Shown piece by piece: positions 1 to 8,807 of a stretch of 64,000 nucleotides of DNA. This stretch comes from Sporomusaceae bacterium UBA7701 (GTDB lineage Bacteria; Bacillota; Negativicutes; Sporomusales; UBA7701), in contig DLGF01000024.1 in assembly GCA_002482545.1 (NCBI GenBank), forward strand, positions 161,762 to 225,761, given 5' to 3'. A program made the translations under genes and the position numbers. How positions within the stretch are numbered: the first letter of the stretch is position 1; every line of letters begins with the position of its first letter. Below the pieces are notes generated by a model. That model made no database searches. It was not told where the DNA came from and was given only the letters and a program-made list of their open reading frames with translations.

Positions 1-1191
1 GCTGCCTGCAGCGTAGGCCCCGATATTGATGAGATCTTCCGCGTCCCGGTGCACCGCCAGCATCGTGCGAATGAGCTGCGCCTTCTGCCAGTGTTTCTGG
101 TCCACCAGTTCCAGCATCAGCCGGCTCACGCTCTGCAGGATGTCGATGGCCGGATAATGGTTCTGGGACGCAAGGCTGCGGGATAAGACGATATGTCCGT
201 CGAGGATGCTGCGGACGGTATCCGAAATCGGCTCGTTCATATCATCGCCGTCCACCAGAACGGTGTAAATCCCGGTAATCGACCCTTTGTCACTGGCCCC
301 GGTCCGCTCCAGCAGCTTGGGCAGCAGAGCGAACACGGACGGCGTATAGCCGCGGGTCGCCGGCGGTTCGCCTACGGTCAGCCCGACCTCCCTCTGGGCT
401 ACTGCGAAGCGGGTGACGGAGTCCATCATCAGCATGACGTTCAGACCTTGGTCCCGGAAATATTCAGCCACAGCCGTCGCCGTCATGGCGCCTTTGAGAC
501 GCAGGAGCGCCGGCTGGTCGGAGGTGGCGACGACTACGACGGAGCGCTTGAGGCCTTCCTCACCGAGATCGCGTTCCAGAAACTCGCGAACCTCCCGTCC
601 CCGCTCGCCGATGAGCGCGATAACGCTGATATCGGCTTCGGTATTGCGGGCCATCATGCCCAACAGGGTGCTTTTCCCCACCCCGCTGCCGGCCATGATG
701 CCGATCCGCTGGCCGCGGCCCAGAGTAAGCAGGCCGTCGATAGCCCTAACGCCTACCGAAATGGGTTCCGTGATGCGTTTACGGGACAGTGGCGAGGGCG
801 GGGCGGCATGCAGCGGGTATTCCCGTTCGGAAAGAATCGGGCCTCCGCCGTCGATCGGATTGCCGAGCCCATCCAGAACCCGTCCCAGCAATTGGTGACC
901 GACGTTTACGCGAAGGGTGCGCCGGGCGGAGATGACGGAACAGCCCGGGCCGATGCCGTGCATTTCTCCCAGCGGCATCAGCAGCGCCTGGCTTTGCCGG
1001 AAGCCGACCACCTCGGCGGGGAGCATCAGATTCTCCTGCGGCGAAGATATGTAGCAGAGGTCGCCCAGGTTTACCCGGGGACCGTGGGACTCGATCAGCA
1101 GGCCAACGACCTGAGTCACCCGCCCCAACTGCTGAAAGGGGTCGATTTCATTGACAGCGGCAAAATACTTCTCCATATCAAAGCTGTTCAT
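1..1191 (-). CDS. fliI: Flagellar export ATPase FliI (3' end outside window)
   Basis: ATPase of the flagellar type III export apparatus, acting with FliH at the cytoplasmic face. I translated it directly from the minus strand: 397 codons are present, beginning MNSFDMEKYF. The Walker A motif GSGVGKST is at about residues 168-175, Walker B (NVMLMMD) at about 251-257, and the F1-ATPase-like segments IGERGREVREF and YTPSVFALLPKLLERTG follow. FliI proteins are usually near 435-440 residues, so roughly 40 C-terminal residues lie beyond the left edge. Its ATG overlaps the fliH stop as ATGA, which indicates translational coupling at the distal end of the flgB-fliI operon. Confidence 0.97.
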   Translation of the reverse strand, partial: MNSFDMEKYFAAVNEIDPFQQLGRVTQVVGLLIESHGPRVNLGDLCYISSPQENLMLPAEVVGFRQSQALLMPLGEMHGIGPGCSVISARRTLRVNVGHQLLGRVLDGLGNPIDGGGPILSEREYPLHAAPPSPLSRKRITEPISVGVRAIDGLLTLGRGQRIGIMAGSGVGKSTLLGMMARNTEADISVIALIGERGREVREFLERDLGEEGLKRSVVVVATSDQPALLRLKGAMTATAVAEYFRDQGLNVMLMMDSVTRFAVAQREVGLTVGEPPATRGYTPSVFALLPKLLERTGASDKGSITGIYTVLVDGDDMNEPISDTVRSILDGHIVLSRSLASQNHYPAIDILQSVSRLMLELVDQKHWQKAQLIRTMLAVHRDAEDLINIGAYAAGS

Positions 1192-1982
1192 TGGACCATA
1201 TCCTTCAGCGCCGTTTTGATCAGCTCGAGTTGGGTGTCAATCCGGGCGTCAATCGCCCCGTAGGGGGTTTCAATGACGCAATCGCCGTTTTTGAGATTGG
1301 TGTCGGCCTGAATCGTCAGTTTGCTCTCCCGTTTTAAGAGCGACTGAAGTTCCCGCCTGGCTTGCAGCACAACTTCATAATCCTCGGGATTGACCCGCAG
1401 CGAAACCTGTTCCTGATCGCGGACCCGGTTTAAAGCCGCCTGGACGATCGGCAAAACCGCCATGGGATTTTCCTCGATTTCGCGGGACAGAATCTTGCGG
1501 GCGACCGCCACGGAAAGTTCGACCATTTGCCGTTCAGCGGAAGTCAGCATTGCCGCCGCTTCCTCCTGGGCAAGCGCCATCAGCCGCTCCGCCCGGCCCA
1601 CGGCCTCTTCGAGGGTGCTGGCCACTTCCGAGAAACCTTCTTGCCGGCCTTCTTCCTTGCCCTGATTAAACCCGTCCTGATGCCCCTGCTGGAAGCCTTC
1701 CTCCCGGGCATCCGCCTTCAGGCGTTCAGCCTCCTCGGAGGTTTCGCGGATGATGTCCGCGGCCTCGTCCTGGGCGCGGGCTACGATTTCTTCCGCCTTG
1801 GCCAGTGCTTCCTGCAGCGCCTCTTCCGCGGGAGAAACCGCAATCTCCTCCGCCGCAGCCTCGTCAGGCTCGCCGGCATCGGTTATTTCGGGGTTTTCAG
1901 GCACGACACAAGGTTCCGGCATCCGGTACTCGATAATCACCGGCGTCTTCCGGAGCCGCGCGCTCTTGATAATGTTAGACAA
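1188..1982 (-). CDS. fliH: Flagellar assembly protein FliH
   Basis: Regulator and stator of the FliI export ATPase. It has 264 residues. The N-terminal part is acidic and Ala/Glu-rich. A middle helix is rich in small residues spaced by Gly (EGFQQGHQDGFNQGKEEG), a FliH hallmark, and a FliH/YscL C-terminal domain follows. The likely start is TTG, lying inside the last codons of fliG (8 bp overlap), so it is probably translated by coupling; no ATG stands nearby. It sits between fliG and fliI as in other Firmicutes. Identity is firm and the exact start is less so. Confidence 0.93.
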   Translation of the reverse strand: MSNIIKSARLRKTPVIIEYRMPEPCVVPENPEITDAGEPDEAAAEEIAVSPAEEALQEALAKAEEIVARAQDEAADIIRETSEEAERLKADAREEGFQQGHQDGFNQGKEEGRQEGFSEVASTLEEAVGRAERLMALAQEEAAAMLTSAERQMVELSVAVARKILSREIEENPMAVLPIVQAALNRVRDQEQVSLRVNPEDYEVVLQARRELQSLLKRESKLTIQADTNLKNGDCVIETPYGAIDARIDTQLELIKTALKDMVQ

Positions 1983-3000
1983 TGATCTCGTCTCCTTTGC
2001 CGCGGGACACGATTATTTCGCCCGAGTCTTCGAGACGGCGGATGACATTGACCACTTTTTGCTGGGCTTCTTCCACGTCGCGGATTCTGACGGGGCCCAT
2101 GTATTGAATTTCTTCACGCAGCATCTCGGATGCGCGCTTGGACATGTTCTTGTAGATCTTTTCGGCAACCTCGGAGGAAGACGCCTTGAGAGCCAGCGCC
2201 AGATCCTTCGAATCGATTTCGCGGAGCACCAGTTGGAGGGACCGGTCGTCGAGCAGAACGATATCCTCGAATACGAACATCCGTTTTTTGATTTCTTCGG
2301 CCAGCTCGGGATTCTGGATCTCCAGGTTTTCGATAATCGTCCGCTCGGTGGTCCGGTCAACCCGGTTGAGCACTTCGACGACGGAATCGATGCCGCCGGC
2401 GGCGGTAAAGTCCTGAGTGACAAGCGAGGAAAGCTTCCGCTCCAGAATACGCTCGACGTCTTTGATGACATCCGGCGACGTACGGTCCATAAGCGCAATA
2501 CGCTTCGCCACGTCCACCTGGCGGTCAGGCGGCAGGGCCGACAGGATGATCGACGACTGATCAGGCTGAAGGTAAGCCATGATGAGAGCAATCGTCTGGG
2601 GATGCTCATTCTGGATAAAATTGAGAAGCTGCGACGGATCGGTCTTGCGGGCGAAATCAAAGGGCCGGATCTGCAGACTGGAGGTCAGGCGATTGATAAT
2701 CATGATCGCCTTCTCGGGGCCGAGGGCCTTTTCGATGATCTCGCGGGCATAGTCGATGCCGCCGGTGGAAATATATTCCTTAGCCATGCAGAGTTGATGG
2801 AATTCGGCCAGCACCCGGTCTTTCTGTTCCTGGCTGACCTTGCGCTGATTGGCGATCTCCAGGGTCAGCTTTTCAATTTCATCTTCCCGTAAATGTTTAA
2901 AGATCTGCGCAGAGGCATCGGGGCCGAGGGTGATAAGCATAATGGCCGCTTTCTGCTTGCCGGTTAGGTCACTGCTGGACTGAAGCGCACTCACACTCAC
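1975..3000 (-). CDS. fliG: Flagellar motor switch protein FliG
   Basis: Rotor protein of the C-ring. It binds FliF through its N-terminus and interacts with the stator through its C-terminal charged helix. It has 341 residues, close to the family norm. The middle-domain EHPQTIALIMAYL motif and the C-terminal torque-helix segment (LREIDSKDLALALK) are visible. The longest frame begins with GTG at 3000. A second GTG at 2994 is 7 nt from an AGGAGG ribosome site, whereas the first abuts it, so 2994 may be the true start. It lies 6 bp downstream of fliF and overlaps fliH. Confidence 0.96.
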   Translation of the reverse strand: MSVSALQSSSDLTGKQKAAIMLITLGPDASAQIFKHLREDEIEKLTLEIANQRKVSQEQKDRVLAEFHQLCMAKEYISTGGIDYAREIIEKALGPEKAIMIINRLTSSLQIRPFDFARKTDPSQLLNFIQNEHPQTIALIMAYLQPDQSSIILSALPPDRQVDVAKRIALMDRTSPDVIKDVERILERKLSSLVTQDFTAAGGIDSVVEVLNRVDRTTERTIIENLEIQNPELAEEIKKRMFVFEDIVLLDDRSLQLVLREIDSKDLALALKASSSEVAEKIYKNMSKRASEMLREEIQYMGPVRIRDVEEAQQKVVNVIRRLEDSGEIIVSRGKGDEIIV

Positions 3001-3006
3001 CCCTCC

Positions 3007-4566
3007 TTACTCTTCGGTCAGCCAAGCTCGGATCATCTGGGCCACCTCGTCTGGTTTTCCTTTAGCGAGCTTGGTGATTACCTCGCGCTGAGCCATCCGG
3101 TCTTTGTCCTGCTGGGACAGGTCCTTGTTGGCCGCTTCAAGCACATGCGGCTCCTCGATCGGCAGCATCGGTCCCGCTTCCAGGGCGGCGGCGGCTTCCT
3201 CTTCGGCCCGGCGGCGACGTACATAGGAAAGGATAAACAGTAGTAAAATTATAAGTGCTGCGACTGCGGCTCCGACCTTTATCCAGAAGGAACGGGTCTG
3301 TGCTTGGGCGAGCTCCAGTTCTTCCTGCTTCTGTTTGTCTGCCAGTTCGGTGCTGAAGGGTATGCTTTCCACGGAAATCATGTCGCCCCGGGTCGGATTG
3401 AACCCGACGGCGGAGGAGACCACTTTCAGGATGCTGTCCTGCTGGGCGGCCGCAACGTTGGAATCGACCATGACCGCTACGGTCAGCCGTCTGATGGAAC
3501 CGGGAGCGGCCACGACTTTTTCCTTGGTTTCGTTGATTTCGTAGTTGCGGGTTACTTCCTTTTTTTCGTATGTAGATTGGTTATTGTTGGTGGTGACATA
3601 GCCGGGAATGTTGGAAGTCGTTCCCGGTACTCCGCCGGGCTGCTGAGGCGAGGTGCCCCGATAGCTTTCGTTCATTTCCTGCGAACTTCTGACAATGCCC
3701 TTGTCGTCCACCACCGGTTCGAAGACCTGACGGTCGAGCGTCCGTTGATCGAAGCTCAGCTCCACGCTTACCCGGACCGCCGACCGGCCGGGCCCCAGCA
3801 CCTGTTCCAGGAGCGACTGCGTGCTTTTCTGCAGGTCGTCCTGAACTTTCTTCGTCAGTTCGAGCTGGGTCAGGGTCTTCTTGCTGTTCAGCTTCTGGGG
3901 ATCGGTGTCATCCTGGTCATTGAGCACCCTGGCGTAATTGTCCAGGACGGTTATGTTTTCCGGCTTGAGACCCTGGATGCTGTGGGCAACCAGGTTGACA
4001 ATCCCTTTGACCTGTTCGGGGGAAAGCTCGGCTTCGGGCTTTAGCTTCAACATGATCGAGGCCGTGGCCGGTTTCTCGTTCTTCTTATACAGGCTATCCT
4101 CCGGGAGCACAATATGAACGCGGGCTTTTTCCACCTCGGCCATCTGCTCGATGGTCTTGGTCAGTTCCCCCTGGAGAGCCTGCAGAAGATTTACTTTGTT
4201 CTGAAACTCCGTGGTCCCGAATTTTGTCTGGTCAAAGATTTCAAAGCCTTTATTGCCTCGTGGCAAGCCTTGGCTTGCCAGATCAAGCCGTATTCGATAG
4301 ACGTCTTTGGCGGACACGAGGATGGCTGATCCGTTGCTGCCTATCTCGTAGGGCACTTTCATCTCTTTTAGTTTTGCGGCAACTTCCCCTGCGTCTTTGG
4401 CATCCATACCGGTAAACAAAGGTACGTTTTCGGGGCGGCTGCCCCACCATACACTCCATCCGATAACCACGGCGACTAAGAGGATGGCCGTACCCGCGAT
4501 AATATACTTTTCGCGTTTTCCAATTTTCTGCCACAACTGCAGAAGCCGTTCTTTCCACTCGGCCAT
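3007..4566 (-). CDS. fliF: Flagellar MS-ring protein FliF
   Basis: Membrane ring protein that anchors the basal body and houses the export gate. It has 519 residues. One N-terminal membrane helix lies at about 20-40. The YscJ/FliF ring-building domains follow (for example GSAILVSAKDVYRIRLDLAS, then ARVHIVLPEDSLY). A second membrane helix lies near 427-447 and precedes the cytoplasmic FliG-binding tail, which ends AQMIRAWLTEE. Start is ATG with an upstream GGTGGAG. It is in the same operon as fliE (50 bp gap) and fliG. Confidence 0.97.
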   Translation of the reverse strand: MAEWKERLLQLWQKIGKREKYIIAGTAILLVAVVIGWSVWWGSRPENVPLFTGMDAKDAGEVAAKLKEMKVPYEIGSNGSAILVSAKDVYRIRLDLASQGLPRGNKGFEIFDQTKFGTTEFQNKVNLLQALQGELTKTIEQMAEVEKARVHIVLPEDSLYKKNEKPATASIMLKLKPEAELSPEQVKGIVNLVAHSIQGLKPENITVLDNYARVLNDQDDTDPQKLNSKKTLTQLELTKKVQDDLQKSTQSLLEQVLGPGRSAVRVSVELSFDQRTLDRQVFEPVVDDKGIVRSSQEMNESYRGTSPQQPGGVPGTTSNIPGYVTTNNNQSTYEKKEVTRNYEINETKEKVVAAPGSIRRLTVAVMVDSNVAAAQQDSILKVVSSAVGFNPTRGDMISVESIPFSTELADKQKQEELELAQAQTRSFWIKVGAAVAALIILLLFILSYVRRRRAEEEAAAALEAGPMLPIEEPHVLEAANKDLSQQDKDRMAQREVITKLAKGKPDEVAQMIRAWLTEE

Positions 4567-4615
4567 AGCTCCACCTCTTCGAGCGACTTATAATACCCAA
4601 GGAATACTTACCAAG

Positions 4616-4912
4616 TTATACCTGCATCCGCATAATTTCCTGATAAGCATCCAACACCTTATTTCTCACCTGCATGGTAAGCTGTAAGGCGATCGTCGCT
4701 TTTTCAGTGGCCACAACTACTTCCGATACATCTTGTATTTTGCCTGTCGCCAAGTCGATCGAGGCCTGCTTGGACTGCTGCTGCAGTTCATTGACATCGG
4801 CGACCGCATCGGAAAGAAATTGGCTGAAGCTTTTTCCCTCGTCCGCCGGCGCAACCAAACTCTGAGCCCGGTCGACTCCGGCAGGGAGCAATTTTAGCGG
4901 TTCAATGCGCAT
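4616..4912 (-). CDS. fliE: Flagellar hook-basal body complex protein FliE
   Basis: Small basal-body adaptor linking the MS ring to the rod. It has 98 residues, normal for FliE. The conserved middle (FSQFLSDAVADVNELQQQS) and the C-terminal export region (LTMQVRNKVLDAYQEIMRMQV, spread over the last ~22 residues) are recognisable. The start is ATG with a strong AGGAGG site 7 nt upstream. It lies 18 bp after flgC and before fliF. Confidence 0.95.
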   Translation of the reverse strand: MRIEPLKLLPAGVDRAQSLVAPADEGKSFSQFLSDAVADVNELQQQSKQASIDLATGKIQDVSEVVVATEKATIALQLTMQVRNKVLDAYQEIMRMQV

Positions 4913-4930
4913 TCCATTTCCTCCTTAATT

Positions 4931-5365
4931 CTACCGGCCTATATCCAGGGCTTTCATCGCCATGCTCTTGGCTGAGTTGACCGCCGTGACGTTCGCCTCA
5001 TAGGCGCGGGTGGCGGTAATCATATCAACCATCTCCGCCACGATATTGATGTTCGGCATTTCCACATAACCGTCCTGATTGGCGTCGGGATGGCTGGGGT
5101 CATACACCATTTTGAACGGCGACTCGTCTTTCGTGATGCCGACGACCCGGACTCCCTGGCCGGGGTCCATTTCGCGGGCCAGCATCTGGCTGAAGGCATT
5201 GGTCTTGGCGCGCGGTTCGAAGACCACCATCTGCCGGCGATAGGGCCCGCCTTCCGCCGTACGGGTAGTGTTGGCGTTGGCAATATTGTTGGATATAACA
5301 TCCAGCCGTAGCCTTTCGGCCGTCAGACCGGAAGCTGCGGCGTCAATCGCCCCGAACATTCCCAT
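4931..5365 (-). CDS. flgC: Flagellar basal-body rod protein FlgC
   Basis: Proximal rod subunit. It has 144 residues, typical of the family. The N-terminal rod signature LDVISNNIANANTTRT is present, and the C-terminus (MVDMITATRAYEANVTAVNS) carries the usual flagellar rod/hook helix. The start is ATG behind GGGAG. It is separated from flgB by only 2 bp, so the two rod genes are almost certainly co-translated. Confidence 0.96.
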   Translation of the reverse strand: MGMFGAIDAAASGLTAERLRLDVISNNIANANTTRTAEGGPYRRQMVVFEPRAKTNAFSQMLAREMDPGQGVRVVGITKDESPFKMVYDPSHPDANQDGYVEMPNINIVAEMVDMITATRAYEANVTAVNSAKSMAMKALDIGR

Positions 5366-5367
5366 AG

Positions 5368-5781
5368 CTAACGTCTCCCTTCATTGATTACCGATTTGAG
5401 GCCGGAAAAATAGCGGCCAAGCTGTTGGGCCACAGCATCGTAATAAATGGTGTTTTTGGCCATATTCGCCATCTCGGCATCAATATCGACATTGTTGTCA
5501 TCCGTCCGGAGAGAAGTTGTCGTGTCGGTGGTGATCACCGGCTCGAACCCGCCGGAGTGTTTACTGCCGGTCAGATGCTTGGCGTGGGTTCTCGTCATCG
5601 CCGGTTCGGCAGGCGCAAGCGCTTCGGCGAGCTGATCTTCGAACGATACATCACTTTTTTTAAACAGCGGTGTGTTGACGTTGGCAATGTTGTTGCTGAT
5701 TACTTTATGCCGCAACGCCGAAGCCGACATCGCACGTTCCAGGATGGTCTCCTGAGGTGACGATAAAATTGATTTGACCAC
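5368..5781 (-). CDS. flgB: Flagellar basal-body rod protein FlgB
   Basis: Proximal rod subunit and first gene of the visible flagellar operon. It has 137 residues with the rod signature VISNNIANVNTPLFKKSD near the N-terminus. The start codon is GTG, supported by AAGGGGG 7 nt upstream; no better ATG exists. The ~220 bp upstream, before the codY terminator, must hold the operon promoter. It contains a short dyad but no clear sigma-D site that I could identify. Confidence 0.95.
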   Translation of the reverse strand: MVKSILSSPQETILERAMSASALRHKVISNNIANVNTPLFKKSDVSFEDQLAEALAPAEPAMTRTHAKHLTGSKHSGGFEPVITTDTTTSLRTDDNNVDIDAEMANMAKNTIYYDAVAQQLGRYFSGLKSVINEGRR

Positions 5782-5908
5782 AAGATAGCCCCCTTATTTG
5801 ATGATATCAAGGGTTTTTCTACCACATCTCTTGCATCATTCTACATAATTAAATAAAATCCTTTCGCTTTTTTCACAAATTAGTCATTTTTTTGACAAGT
5901 TTTGTTAT

Positions 5909-5932
5909 AAAATCGAAAATTATGTCGATTTT
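5909..5932. promoter_or_regulatory. AT-rich dyad upstream of flgB
   Basis: An inverted repeat with 8-bp arms AAAATCGA and TCGATTTT lies between the codY terminator and flgB. Its location and AT-rich half-sites would suit an operator for flgB, possibly CodY itself, because AATTTTC-type half-sites occur inside it. It does not match the full CodY consensus, so function is inference. Confidence 0.3.
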
Positions 5933-5953
5933 CGCGCTTTTTCTTTTGCATGC

Positions 5954-5980
5954 AAAAAAACACCCACGCTTACGTGGGTG
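5954..5980 (-). terminator. Intrinsic terminator after codY
   Basis: Perfect 8-bp stem CACCCACG/CGTGGGTG with a 4-nt loop, followed on the minus strand by seven T. It lies 22 bp past the codY stop and separates the codY transcript from the flagellar operon. Confidence 0.88.
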
Positions 5981-6002
5981 TTTCCAGCTCTTGCTATTTT
6001 TG

Positions 6003-6779
6003 CTATTTTTTTAACTTCTTCAGTTCTTCCAGGAGACGTTCATTCAGAACCTTGATATAGGTTCCTTTCATGCCAAGCGACTTGGACTCGATGACGCCGG
6101 CGCTCTCGAATTTGCGGAGCGCATTGACGATTACGGAGCGGGTGATGCCCACCCGGTCGGCGATCTTGCTGGCCACCAGCAGTCCTTCATTGCCTTCCAG
6201 TTCGCCAAGAATGTGCATCACGGCTTCGAGTTCGGAGTAGGACAGAGTGCCGAGGGCCACCTGAACCGTCGCCTTTTTCCGGGCTTCCTCCTCGATTCTG
6301 CCGCTTCTGTCCCGCAGAATCTCCATACCGACAACGGTCGCGCCGTATTCGGCCAGGATGAGATCCTCGTCGGTAAATTCGATCTCGAACTTGGCGACAA
6401 TCAGCGTGCCAAGCCGTTCGCCGCCGCCGTGAATGGGAATGATGGTGGTGAATTTTTCCCGGAAGATGCATTCGGTTCCTTCGCTGAACGCGCAGCCGCC
6501 ATCTTTCAGCAGCAGGTTCGGCGAAGCTTCCTGAATCCTGAGAAGCCATTCCACATACCGTTCGGGAAATACGCCGGGCGAGAGCACCCGGTCGCGCATG
6601 ATGTCACATTCGAAGTCGTGCAGCAGGGCGAATCCCATAACAGCTCCGGCTTTGCTGACGATGTAGACATTGGCATCCATGACGTTGCTTAAAACATTGG
6701 AAATAGCGGTGTATTCGACAGTATCCGAATTTTGCAGTAGTTTATTAATTTTGCGGGTGCGTTCTAGCAATGACGACAC
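6003..6779 (-). CDS. codY: GTP/branched-chain amino acid-sensing repressor CodY
   Basis: Global nutrient-responsive transcription factor of Firmicutes. It has 258 residues, the usual length. The N-terminal GAF ligand-binding domain begins with the typical LLERTRKINKLLQ helix. The C-terminal winged helix-turn-helix includes ASKIADRVGITRSVIVNALR, which is the highly conserved CodY recognition helix. It is followed by its own terminator. Placement after hslU and before flgB matches the Bacillus-type codY locus. Confidence 0.97.
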   Translation of the reverse strand: MSSLLERTRKINKLLQNSDTVEYTAISNVLSNVMDANVYIVSKAGAVMGFALLHDFECDIMRDRVLSPGVFPERYVEWLLRIQEASPNLLLKDGGCAFSEGTECIFREKFTTIIPIHGGGERLGTLIVAKFEIEFTDEDLILAEYGATVVGMEILRDRSGRIEEEARKKATVQVALGTLSYSELEAVMHILGELEGNEGLLVASKIADRVGITRSVIVNALRKFESAGVIESKSLGMKGTYIKVLNERLLEELKKLKK

Positions 6780-6856
6780 TCCATATCATCCTGCCCTTCT
6801 GTTTGAAATTTGTTCTGTTGGGTGAAACGGTGTTCAATCATCCGACGACGCGAAAG

Positions 6857-8248
6857 CTAAAGAATGAAGTGGCTTAAATCCTGATTGACAACAATAGGAT
6901 CAAGTTTACTCTTTACATAGGTTCGGTCTATATTAATTATTTTATCAGGTATATCGGGTGCTTGAAAAGCAATATCTTCGAGTAACTTTTCCAAAATGGT
7001 GTGAAGCCGCCGGGCGCCGATATTCTCGGTCTGCGCGTTGACCTGGCAGGCAACTTCGGCCAATTCATCAATAGCATCGTCGGTGAAATGGATTTTTATA
7101 CCTTCAGTTTCCAGCAGACTGGTATACTGCTTGATCAGAGCGTTAGCCGGCTCGGTCAGGATTTGTTTAAAATCCTCCTTCGACAGGCTGGCCAATTCGA
7201 CACGGATCGGGAAGCGTCCCTGAAGCTCGGGGATGAGGTCGGAAGGCTTCGATATGTGAAAAGCCCCGGCCGCTACGAATAGAACATGGTCGGTCTTGAC
7301 CGGTCCGTATTTCGTGACGACCGTCGAGCCCTCAACAATCGGCAGAATGTCGCGCTGAACGCCTTCCCGCGAGACATCCGGACCGGTAGCCCGCCCCCGC
7401 CCCGCGATTTTATCGATTTCATCCAGGAAGATCATGCCGTAATTCTCCGCCAGATGGATGGCCGCCGCTATGACTTCGTCCATATCGATAAGCTTTTGGG
7501 CTTCTTCCTGGATGAATATCTTGCGGGCGTTCGCCACCGTCACCTTGCGTTTTTTTTGTTTCTTGGGCATCAGATTGCCCAGCATATCCTGAAGATTGAT
7601 CCCCATTTCCTCGGCGCCGGACCCGGCAAACATCCCCATCATGGGATTGGAGCTGTCCTCGACGACAATTTCGATGAGTTCGTCTTCCAGTTCGCCGCCG
7701 GCGAGCCGGCTACGCCAGATTTCGCGCTCCGTATCGACGGGAGGCTGTTCCGGGGCCGGTTGCGGCTGCTGGGCGGTATTGAGGCCGCCGCTGAATAAGA
7801 GTTCGAAGGGATTGCGGGATTGCTCCTTCTTGGCGCTGGGCCACAAATGCTCCAGAATCCGCTCGTTGGCCAGCACGCGGGCCTTGTCGTTGACTTCAAG
7901 CATCTTTTCCTGCTTCACCATGCGGATGGCGGTTTCCACCAGGTCGCGGACCATGGATTCGACATCGCGGCCGACATACCCGATCTCCGTAAACTTGGTC
8001 GCCTCCACCTTGATGAAGGGAGCGTTGACCAGTTTGGCCAGGCGTCTGGCGATCTCGGTTTTGCCTACCCCGGTGGGACCGATCATGAGGATGTTCTTCG
8101 GAATAATCTCTTCTTTAAGTTCAGGCGGCAGTTGCTTGCTGCGCCAACGGTTGCGCAGCGCGATCGCCACCGATTTTTTCGCGTCCTTTTGGCCGATTAT
8201 GTATTTGTTCAATTCGGCCACAATCTGGCTGGGTGTCAGTTCAACCAT
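6857..8248 (-). CDS. hslU: HslU, ATPase subunit of the HslUV protease
   Basis: AAA+ unfoldase that feeds substrates to HslV. It has 463 residues. Walker A GPTGVGKT is at about 57-64, Walker B/sensor region GMIFLDEIDKIAGRG lies midway, and an intermediate (I) domain is inserted between them. The C-terminus SHFIL matches the HslU tail that docks into HslV. It lies 17 bp downstream of hslV, so they are co-transcribed. Confidence 0.98.
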   Translation of the reverse strand: MVELTPSQIVAELNKYIIGQKDAKKSVAIALRNRWRSKQLPPELKEEIIPKNILMIGPTGVGKTEIARRLAKLVNAPFIKVEATKFTEIGYVGRDVESMVRDLVETAIRMVKQEKMLEVNDKARVLANERILEHLWPSAKKEQSRNPFELLFSGGLNTAQQPQPAPEQPPVDTEREIWRSRLAGGELEDELIEIVVEDSSNPMMGMFAGSGAEEMGINLQDMLGNLMPKKQKKRKVTVANARKIFIQEEAQKLIDMDEVIAAAIHLAENYGMIFLDEIDKIAGRGRATGPDVSREGVQRDILPIVEGSTVVTKYGPVKTDHVLFVAAGAFHISKPSDLIPELQGRFPIRVELASLSKEDFKQILTEPANALIKQYTSLLETEGIKIHFTDDAIDELAEVACQVNAQTENIGARRLHTILEKLLEDIAFQAPDIPDKIINIDRTYVKSKLDPIVVNQDLSHFIL

Positions 8249-8265
8249 GACCTACCCCTCCTTGT

Positions 8266-8796
8266 TTATAGCTCTTCGACGGTAATGTGGCTGTTGGTGT
8301 AGACACATATTTCCGAAGCGATTTCCAGGGCCCGCCTGGCAATCTCGGCCGCCGGGAGAGGCGAATGGCCGACGAGCGCTCTGGCTGCCGCCAGGGCGTA
8401 AGGCCCTCCGGAGCCGATGGCCGTGACCCCGTCATCCGGCTCAATGACTTCGCCGTTGCCGGAAATAATCAGGAGATGCTCGGCGTCGGTGACGATCAGC
8501 AAGGCTTCAAGACGCCTGAGCACGCGATCTGTCCGCCAGTCCTTCGCCAGTTCGACGGCGGCCCGCATCATATTGCCGTTGTATTCTTCCAGTTTCTGCT
8601 CAAATTTGGTAAATAGCGTGAAAGCATCGGCAACCGAGCCGGCAAAGCCGGCAAGCACCTTGCCGTGGTAAAGACGGCGGACCTTCTTGGCGTTATGTTT
8701 CATGATCGTGTTTTGCCCGAAGGTCACCTGGCCGTCCCCGGCGATCGCCGTCGCGCCGTTATGGCGGACAGCCACAATCGTGGTGGCGTGAAACAT
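8266..8796 (-). CDS. hslV: HslV, peptidase subunit of the HslUV protease
   Basis: Proteasome-related peptidase forming the HslUV complex. It has 176 residues. The N-terminus is MFHATTIVAV, so the catalytic Thr-Thr pair is preceded by a short propeptide as in Firmicutes rather than by Met alone. Family motifs GDGQVTFGQ and LAGFAGSVADAF are present, as is the oxyanion-region AIGSGG. It is adjacent to hslU and 11 bp from xerC. Confidence 0.97.
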   Translation of the reverse strand: MFHATTIVAVRHNGATAIAGDGQVTFGQNTIMKHNAKKVRRLYHGKVLAGFAGSVADAFTLFTKFEQKLEEYNGNMMRAAVELAKDWRTDRVLRRLEALLIVTDAEHLLIISGNGEVIEPDDGVTAIGSGGPYALAAARALVGHSPLPAAEIARRALEIASEICVYTNSHITVEEL

Positions 8797-8807
8797 CGTT
8801 CTACCTC

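Noticed and set aside
193..1263. 356-codon plus-strand open frame
   Set aside because: It is antisense to fliI, whose minus-strand translation shows all ATPase motifs; no ribosome site.
1750..2892. 380-codon plus-strand open frame
   Set aside because: Shadow of fliG and fliH in GC-rich DNA.
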